A DNA stretch of 33,712 nt from an uncultured Alphaproteobacteria bacterium. GTDB lineage: Bacteria; Pseudomonadota; Alphaproteobacteria; RF32; CAG-239. Position numbers and translations under genes: made by a program. Below are positions 27,887 through 33,712 of this stretch, in pieces. The notes beneath the pieces were generated by a model. It saw nothing but the letters and a program-made list of their open reading frames with translations. It searched no databases and was not told where the DNA came from. Every line of letters begins with the position of its first letter. The stretch's first letter is position 1. The stretch covers positions 1-33,712 of the forward strand of contig CAMAJR010000009.1 in the NCBI GenBank assembly GCA_945835885.1. The letters run 5' to 3'.

Positions 27887-28318
27887 ATGAATGATGAACT
27901 TAAAGCGTTTGTATGGCAAGTCTGCCAGTATCTGCAACCCAATTTTCTGACAAAATTATCCGATGATGAATTAATCGCTTTGTTTCAGCAAGTTTTCAGC
28001 TTGAGAATGATTATGCGGTATGTTGATTCCGAGCCGGTTGAACGTCAGGTTGTCGAAAATTGCGTTGATAGTATGATTGCAGAAATTCGCCGACGTAACC
28101 TCAAAGTCCGCTCAATGCCGATAGAGGTTATTATCGACAACGACGGAACATTCGTTAAAGGTCAAGAAGAGTTGCGCTATGCGTTTGAAAAGCTTGATTT
28201 TGACGATATGATGGAGTTTATCGATTCCATCCTCAAGTATCCGCTTAACGACGCGCAACGTGCAGCCCTTATCAATTTGGCACGCGAAAAGGTTTATGCC
28301 GATACAGACGCAGATTAA
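27887..28318 (+). CDS. Conserved hypothetical protein (143 aa)
   Basis: MNDELKAFVWQVCQYLQPNFLTKLSDDELIALFQQVFSLRMIMRYVDSEPV..; upstream TTG start in the track overlaps the promoter, so the ATG at 27887 is preferred; followed by a terminator. Confidence 0.7.
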   Translation: MNDELKAFVWQVCQYLQPNFLTKLSDDELIALFQQVFSLRMIMRYVDSEPVERQVVENCVDSMIAEIRRRNLKVRSMPIEVIIDNDGTFVKGQEELRYAFEKLDFDDMMEFIDSILKYPLNDAQRAALINLAREKVYADTDAD

Positions 28319-28324
28319 GACAAT

Positions 28325-28356
28325 GCCCTCCGCTTTTTAGGAGGGCTTGTTTTATT
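28325..28356 (+). terminator. Rho-independent terminator
   Basis: GCCCTCC-gcttttta-GGAGGGC-TTGTTTTATTT. Confidence 0.85.
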
Positions 28357-28385
28357 TATGAGGGCTTTTATTCAATTATCTTAAC

Positions 28386-28414
28386 TTGACAAAAATAATT
28401 TTTATTGCTACACT
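28386..28414 (+). promoter_or_regulatory. Promoter (TTGACA-17-TACACT)
   Basis: TTGACA 28386-28391, 17-nt spacer, TACACT 28409-28414; precedes the ACP-like ORF. Confidence 0.6.
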
Positions 28415-28460
28415 TACATTCTAATTACTTATAATATAGGTATAATTTAAATTTAATCGT

Positions 28461-28763
28461 ATGAATGGAAAAATAACATTAGATGACATTCGTAAAGTTC
28501 TTTGCGAAAATCTTGATTATGCTTTCTGCGATAAGAATAAGAATGTTAAAAAGCTCTCTGATGAAGAGCTCTTGAAAGTCAATATTGAGAAAGATTTGGT
28601 CTTAGACAGTTTAGACTTTATCGTTTTGACGATGACTTTAGAGCGCAACTGCAACGTTGTTATTCCTAATGATGCCTTTGATGCCTTTCAAAAAAAAGAC
28701 GGCACTATCGAAGCACTTCTTGAAGAATACAACCGTTTTTTAATAGCGTCGTTAAACTCTTAA
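28461..28763 (+). CDS. Acyl carrier protein-like protein, orphan
   Basis: ..NIEKDLVLDSLDFIVLTMTLERNCNVVIPNDAFDAFQ..: DSL phosphopantetheine-type site and ACP helix pattern; no FAS/PKS genes nearby. Confidence 0.7.
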   Translation: MNGKITLDDIRKVLCENLDYAFCDKNKNVKKLSDEELLKVNIEKDLVLDSLDFIVLTMTLERNCNVVIPNDAFDAFQKKDGTIEALLEEYNRFLIASLNS

Positions 28764-28766
28764 CAT

Positions 28767-28797
28767 CAAAAACGGCATCTAACAGATGCCGTTTTTG
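28767..28797. terminator. Bidirectional Rho-independent terminator
   Basis: AAAAACGGCATCT-AACA-GATGCCGTTTTT between convergent genes. Confidence 0.85.
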
Positions 28798-28815
28798 CAT
28801 TTTCATCAGATAAAT

Positions 28816-29877
28816 CTACGATTCGTGTTTTGATTTCAACTGTCCGCAAGCGGCTAAAATATCTTGACCGCGCGCCACACGAATCGGTGCCGCGAATCCG
28901 GCTTTTTCCAGTTCTTGCGCAAAGACCCGCACACGATTATTGGAACTCGGTCGAAAAGCACATCCCGGCCACGGATTAAACGGAATCAGATTAAAGCTGG
29001 CACGCAAACCGTATGTTTTCATCAATGCAGTCAATTCATGGGCACATTCGAGAGAATCATTGATACCGTCAAGCATTAAATATTCAAACGTAATATAACG
29101 GCTACCATCGCCCTCTTGATATTCACGACAGGCCGCAAGCACATCTTCCAGCGGATAGCGATTGTTAATCGGCATAATTTGCGAGCGCAACACATTATTC
29201 GGAGCGTGCAAAGAAATCGCTAACCGCACGCCGGTTTCCTTAAGTGCACGCACAATATTCGGCGCAATACCGGATGTGGACATTGTTACACGCCGCCGAG
29301 ATATGGCAATTCCGTCCCCGTCAGTTAAGATATTAAGTGCTTTTATCGTATTTTCAAGATTATGTAACGGTTCCCCCATTCCCATAACCACAATATTGGA
29401 AAGGTAACGTGTTTCATTCGTCGGACTCGGCCATTCGCCGTAAGTATCGCGAGCCACCATAAATTGGCTGACAATTTCGCCGGCCGTTAAGTTACGCGTC
29501 AATTTTTGACTTCCGGTATGGCAAAAACGACAACCGACAGCGCAACCGACCTGCGTTGAAATACATACGGCACCGCGGTCAGTTTCCGGAATATATACCA
29601 TCTCAACCCGTTGTCCGTCCGCAAATTCCAACAGCCATTTGCGGGTTTTATCGCTTGAAAGCTGTTCGGTCACCACTTTGGGGCGTGTAATCGTAAAATT
29701 TTCGGCAAGTTTAGCGCGCAAAACCTTTGAAAGGTTGCTCATTTTTTCGAAATCGGTTTCGCCGAAATAATAAAGCCATTGCCATAATTGCTTTGCTCGA
29801 AAGGGCTTTTCACCGATTTCGGTCAAAGCCCTTTGCAATTCTTCTTTACTCAATCCGATAAGTTCTGTTTTAGCCAT
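28816..29877 (-). CDS. rlmN: 23S rRNA (adenine(2503)-C(2))-methyltransferase RlmN
   Basis: GAVCISTQVGCAVGCRFCHTGSQKLTRNLTAGEI (radical SAM CxxxCxxC); NIVVMGMGEPLHN; RRVTMSTSGIAPNI; FNLIPFNPWPG. Confidence 0.97.
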   Translation of the reverse strand: MAKTELIGLSKEELQRALTEIGEKPFRAKQLWQWLYYFGETDFEKMSNLSKVLRAKLAENFTITRPKVVTEQLSSDKTRKWLLEFADGQRVEMVYIPETDRGAVCISTQVGCAVGCRFCHTGSQKLTRNLTAGEIVSQFMVARDTYGEWPSPTNETRYLSNIVVMGMGEPLHNLENTIKALNILTDGDGIAISRRRVTMSTSGIAPNIVRALKETGVRLAISLHAPNNVLRSQIMPINNRYPLEDVLAACREYQEGDGSRYITFEYLMLDGINDSLECAHELTALMKTYGLRASFNLIPFNPWPGCAFRPSSNNRVRVFAQELEKAGFAAPIRVARGQDILAACGQLKSKHES

Positions 29878-29879
29878 TG

Positions 29880-30386
29880 TTATTTCTTACACTTAGCGGA
29901 AATGGTCCGATACGCGTTGGAAAAACCTTTCAACGAATAAGTATCTTTGGTTTGTGTGCCTCGCGACGAACGGCCTTCGACAATCATTCGACTGCCGCGC
30001 TTCATTGCCGCTACGATTTTTTGATCTTCTGCACTGTTAATCATCCACCCCTTGTTGGCGTCAGTAAAAGTGTTATGAAATGCCTGATTCCCTATTTTAA
30101 CGGTGAACGGCGCTTTTTTCTGAAATTCATAACCGGCAACAAAACTTACTTCATCAAATGTTTTTTCACGCGGACGATGCGTCACGACTGCATAAATGTC
30201 ACCGCGTTTTTTATATTTACCTTCGTCCTTTTTCGGAGTTGAAGCTATGTAGCAAATCGTGTTACCGCCGTCATTATAGGTCCATGCGGTCCAATCACCG
30301 AATTCGCCCAAAAGTTGCGGCTGACCGGCAGCGTATGAAGCGGTTGTAAAAAATAAGCCGCAGATAACCAAAAAATATTTCAACAT
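29880..30386 (-). CDS. IalB (invasion associated locus B)-like secreted protein
   Basis: Signal peptide MLKYFLVICGLFFTTASYAA; GEFGDWTAWTYNDGGNTICYIASTPKK..AVVTHRPREKTFDEVSFVAGYEFQ..; 2 nt upstream of rlmN. Confidence 0.75.
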   Translation of the reverse strand: MLKYFLVICGLFFTTASYAAGQPQLLGEFGDWTAWTYNDGGNTICYIASTPKKDEGKYKKRGDIYAVVTHRPREKTFDEVSFVAGYEFQKKAPFTVKIGNQAFHNTFTDANKGWMINSAEDQKIVAAMKRGSRMIVEGRSSRGTQTKDTYSLKGFSNAYRTISAKCKK

Positions 30387-30483
30387 TCTTTTTTCCTTTA
30401 AATCAAAATTTGCTTGGATTATATGAAAAATGTGTATATAAATTATTAATAATCTATAAAAATGGCAAGAGGAATTTTGCGCT

Positions 30484-31707
30484 ATGTTTATACCTGAATA
30501 TCTTGATATGTCAAAAATCGTGCAATCGGCAAAGATTGTGCGCCTGTTTGAGGCCGTGGAAGAGCACGGCGGGACAGTGCGTTTTGTCGGTGGTGCCGTG
30601 CGTGATACCCTCGCCGGTTTAAGCGGATTCGATTTGGACTTGGCTACCGACTTGAGTCCGGACGAATTGGTCGAAGCGTGTCAGGATAACGGACTGAAAA
30701 CCGTGCCAGTCGGTATTAAAACAGCAACCATCGGTGTTGTTATGGACGATAAAATTTTGGAAGTTGCCTCACTCAAACGCAGCAAAATTAAAAATAACGG
30801 ACGACGCATTATGGAATTTACGGACGATTGGAGTGCCGATGCCTCTCAACGTGACTTAACGATTAACGCGGTTTATGCCGATTTACACGGAAACGTATTT
30901 GATTATTACGACGGTATTACCGACCTGAAAAACGGTGTCGTGCGCTTTATCGGTAACTCGGAAGACCGTATTAACGAAGACCCTTTGCGAATTATGCGCT
31001 TTTTTCGTTTTTATGCGCGGTTTGGTAAAGCACCGATAGATGCCGAATCGCTTAATGCTTGTATAAAACTGAAAGATACGTTGCGCGGAGTGGCAATCGA
31101 GCGCGTGCGTGATGAATTGTTTAAGATATTAACAACGCCGAATGCCGCCGCTGCTATGAAATTGATTTATGATAATGATATTTTAGCGTATTTTTTACCA
31201 AAATCGCACCATTTAGGCGCTTTGGATCGTTTAAGCAAATTGGTGGAAGATATGCGTTTTGAAGGAAATTTTTTGCGCCGGCTGTTTGTGCTGTATCAGC
31301 CAAGTCCGGCACAAGCCGAAAATATGGCAAACACATTGCGTTTTACGAAAAAACAAAAAGAAATTTTCGGACGATGGACTAAAATTGATATTAAACCCGA
31401 ATTTTTAAATACACCGAAATCACGTTTGCAGCTTATCTATCGCTACGGCAAACAATTTTGCACGGATAAAGTGTTACTTGGTGCGGCGATTTACGGATAC
31501 GAAAATATCAATATCAGTGCAATTTTGCACCAAATTGAAAATGCGGTTATGCCGATTTTTCCCTTACGCGGACGCGATATTGTTAATGCCGGAATCAGCG
31601 GAGACCGTAAAATCGGCAAAATTATGGATAAGTTAGAGCAACAATGGATTGATTCCGACTTTAAGATGACCAGAGATGAATTGTTGGCTTCCGTGCAAAA
31701 TCAGTAA
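30484..31707 (+). CDS. cca: CCA tRNA nucleotidyltransferase / poly(A) polymerase family
   Basis: VRFVGGAVRDTLAGLSGFDLDLATDLSPDELVEAC; RRDLTINA-like SQRDLTINAVYAD; FIGNSEDRINEDPLRIMRFFRFYARFG. Confidence 0.93.
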   Translation: MFIPEYLDMSKIVQSAKIVRLFEAVEEHGGTVRFVGGAVRDTLAGLSGFDLDLATDLSPDELVEACQDNGLKTVPVGIKTATIGVVMDDKILEVASLKRSKIKNNGRRIMEFTDDWSADASQRDLTINAVYADLHGNVFDYYDGITDLKNGVVRFIGNSEDRINEDPLRIMRFFRFYARFGKAPIDAESLNACIKLKDTLRGVAIERVRDELFKILTTPNAAAAMKLIYDNDILAYFLPKSHHLGALDRLSKLVEDMRFEGNFLRRLFVLYQPSPAQAENMANTLRFTKKQKEIFGRWTKIDIKPEFLNTPKSRLQLIYRYGKQFCTDKVLLGAAIYGYENINISAILHQIENAVMPIFPLRGRDIVNAGISGDRKIGKIMDKLEQQWIDSDFKMTRDELLASVQNQ

Positions 31708-32135
31708 TATAAACGAAGCGTATTTTTTGCGGCCTGGCAATTCTGTCCGCCGTTTATTTCAACACGTTTGGCACCGCCGTTAAAGTTGAGGTAATGGCAA
31801 AGTTCCCGATTAACACCGGAAAGCTCAACATAATATTCGGCAAGGGTCTCTGAACCGACATTCCATTCCAACCCTTTAAAGCCGCCAAAGTCCAAATCAG
31901 ATTTTTGAATACCTCTGTAATCACCGAAATATTTGGTCTGAATTTCTGCATTCAGGTCTTCTAAGCCCTGTTGGACTTGAACATTGGAAAGTGTGCGTTG
32001 CATTTTTTCAACACCGGCAACCGAAGATGATGTCATCGCCCCTTGAACCCCTAAAGAACCGAGAATATCAACAATTTGTGCCTTAGCTTCAACCGAAAAT
32101 GCCATACATATAATTGCAATTAAGTATTTTTTCAT
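31701..32135 (-). CDS. Secreted protein with type IVb pilin-like C-terminal head motif
   Basis: Sec signal MKKYLIAIICMAFSVEAKA|Q; C-terminus YYVELSGVNRELCHYLNFNGGAKRVEINGGQNCQAAKNTLRLYY resembles the C-terminal Cys-loop of PilS/TcpA-type pilins (VP..C..L...F..V.VNG...C....NTL...). Overlaps the cca stop tail-to-tail. Confidence 0.6.
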   Translation of the reverse strand: MKKYLIAIICMAFSVEAKAQIVDILGSLGVQGAMTSSSVAGVEKMQRTLSNVQVQQGLEDLNAEIQTKYFGDYRGIQKSDLDFGGFKGLEWNVGSETLAEYYVELSGVNRELCHYLNFNGGAKRVEINGGQNCQAAKNTLRLYY

Positions 32136-32145
32136 ATTGACCTCT

Positions 32146-32943
32146 TTATTTATGTTGGGTATACAACAATGCTGCCCCGATTATTCCGGCGTTTGTGCCG
32201 CATACGGCAGGTTTGACCGTTGCCGGATTGTGCGGTTGCAACCGTGCCAATGTTTCCGTAATTTTAGCATAATCCACAATTTGCGCCAAGCTGCCCGAAA
32301 GTGCGAAAACTTCGGTATCGAACAGCCCGTTCAGCAATTTTAAGCCGGAGAGCAGATTTTCTTCCCATTCATCATAGGCCTTGCGAGCATTTTCATCACC
32401 ACCGCGCGCCAGCTCATAAATCTTGAAGCAATCGGATTCGGAAACATCATATTTAACGCCGAGTCGTCTCAAATCGCGTCCCGAAAACGGAAAACTGACT
32501 TCGCCGGTTGCGCCGCATTTTCCGCGCAAAATATGGCCGTCTGCAATAATTCCACAACCGGTATCTGTGCCGAGTGTCAGCATAATTCCGTTGTTCACAC
32601 CGCGCAAATTACCGATTTTATATTCCGCCCACAAAGCCGCATTCGCATCATTTTCGACAACAACCGGCGCATTAAAAATCGCACCAAAATCAATCTGCTC
32701 ATATCCTGCCGGCAAATTATTCGGCTTGCCCTGAAGCTTGTTTTGAAACACGACTCCTGCGGTTGCCAACGCAAATCGGTCGTATTGGTATTGTTTCGCC
32801 GTTTGTTTGAAAATCTCCTCGATTTCCTGTGCAATTTGCGGTGTCGGCACGGATTGAACCGCTGACAAAATCTTGCCGTTTTCATCAACCACCGCGTGCG
32901 CGATTTTGCTGCCACCGACATCAAAAGAAAGTATCTTTGTCAT
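32146..32943 (-). CDS. ROK family sugar kinase / glucokinase-like
   Basis: MTKILSFDVGGSKIAHAVVDENGKIL; PVVVENDANAALWAEYKIG; GIMLTLGTDTGCGIIADGHILRGKCGATGEVSF. Start moved to 32943. Confidence 0.88.
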   Translation of the reverse strand: MTKILSFDVGGSKIAHAVVDENGKILSAVQSVPTPQIAQEIEEIFKQTAKQYQYDRFALATAGVVFQNKLQGKPNNLPAGYEQIDFGAIFNAPVVVENDANAALWAEYKIGNLRGVNNGIMLTLGTDTGCGIIADGHILRGKCGATGEVSFPFSGRDLRRLGVKYDVSESDCFKIYELARGGDENARKAYDEWEENLLSGLKLLNGLFDTEVFALSGSLAQIVDYAKITETLARLQPHNPATVKPAVCGTNAGIIGAALLYTQHK

Positions 32944-32972
32944 CATTACCCCTCTTATTGCCTTTATTAAAC

Positions 32973-33011
32973 AAAGAAAACGGTCTGCCGTCAAGACAAA
33001 CCGTTTTCTTT
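32973..33011 (-). terminator. Rho-independent terminator
   Basis: AAAGAAAACGGT..ACCGTTTTCTTT 12-bp inverted repeat downstream of the 33022 ORF. Confidence 0.7.
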
Positions 33012-33021
33012 ATACTCAGAT

Positions 33022-33372
33022 TTACACTTTATCGATTTCAATCACATCGTCAATGTAACACACCCTGAATTTCGAGATGGTGGCCCATTGTTTACTCAAA
33101 GGCACAACAACCGTAACACCATACTCAAAATCGTCCGGATAATCGCTGAAAACGCCGGTTGAGAGCGCTAAAAAGCCGATAATTTTTGCCGTTTCCTTAC
33201 TCTCAATGCGCCAACCGACCGCAACAACTCCTGTTCCAAATACGCAAGGCGTGCAAGTTACCTCTTGTTTGAAATACTGTCGTGCTGTTTGTTCAACATA
33301 CTCTTTTGCCAGCAGATTCCTATCAACCTGAATTTCTGTGCCGGCCATTGTCGTAAATGTAATCTTTTTCAT
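33022..33372 (-). CDS. Hypothetical protein (116 aa)
   Basis: MKKITFTTMAGTEIQVDRNLLAKEYVEQTARQYFKQEV..; followed by a terminator; no recognised domain. Confidence 0.6.
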   Translation of the reverse strand: MKKITFTTMAGTEIQVDRNLLAKEYVEQTARQYFKQEVTCTPCVFGTGVVAVGWRIESKETAKIIGFLALSTGVFSDYPDDFEYGVTVVVPLSKQWATISKFRVCYIDDVIEIDKV

Positions 33373-33449
33373 ATATTTTGAGTTTTGCAATAAATAATAA
33401 TTCGTTCCAAAAGAGCTCGCATACCTTTCCTGTCAGAATACGGAAGCTC

Positions 33450-33623
33450 TTATAATGCGGTTTTTCTTTTTTTTGCGACTACTGTGTAAATTGTGCTATA
33501 AAAGACAATTCCCGTTGCGTTTATATCGACACGCTCTGTGTCCGCATATCTCATTATTGGTATTCGCCGCTGTTCAAAAAAAGCCCAAATTTCAAAGAAC
33601 GCTTTTCTAAAGGATATGTTCAT
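33450..33623 (-). CDS. Small hypothetical protein (57 aa), below track cutoff
   Basis: MNISFRKAFFEIWAFFEQRRIPIMRYADTERVDINATGIVFYSTIYTVVAKKRKTAL*; SD-like GAAGGA upstream; hairpin AGAGCTTCC..GGAA..AGCTCTTTT follows. Confidence 0.45.
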   Translation of the reverse strand: MNISFRKAFFEIWAFFEQRRIPIMRYADTERVDINATGIVFYSTIYTVVAKKRKTAL

Positions 33624-33712
33624 AATAAAAAATCCTTCGTCATATACGTCAAATTTTTACAAATAGCAAGTTTTTTTGTGCTTTTTACGCCTGATATAAA
33701 TCGAGTATGAGT

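Overview
AT-rich bacterial chromosomal window, most likely from an alphaproteobacterium (GapR/DUF2312, IalB-like and LolA genes; genus not determinable here). The left third (1-9595, minus strand) is one giant secreted repeat protein that runs off the window. It stays open for about 3,200 codons and is missing from the ORF track only because its stop lies outside. Next is a two-gene minus-strand locus: a 437-aa cysteine-rich membrane-anchored protein and a 1411-aa protein with a prepilin-type N-terminus and a PilV/shufflon-N-like domain. The right half is mostly housekeeping: gapR-like, pyk, gpt-like, a J-domain/TM/ankyrin protein, lolA, nitroreductase, a lipoprotein, argS, a DUF2157 + GDYXXLXY pair, a small XRE regulator, nfo, an orphan ACP-like protein, rlmN, ialB-like, cca, a short secreted protein with a type IVb-pilin-like C-terminus, and a ROK kinase. 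The most interesting items are: the giant pilin-like tip-adhesin candidate and its partner; the giant modular surface protein with recently duplicated DNA modules and a repeat-containing leader; an undescribed structured RNA of about 150 nt (6S-like shape or attenuator) between nfo and the XRE gene; the secreted pilin-head-like protein; and the J-domain/ankyrin fusion. I saw no CRISPR array, rRNA, tRNA or transposase.
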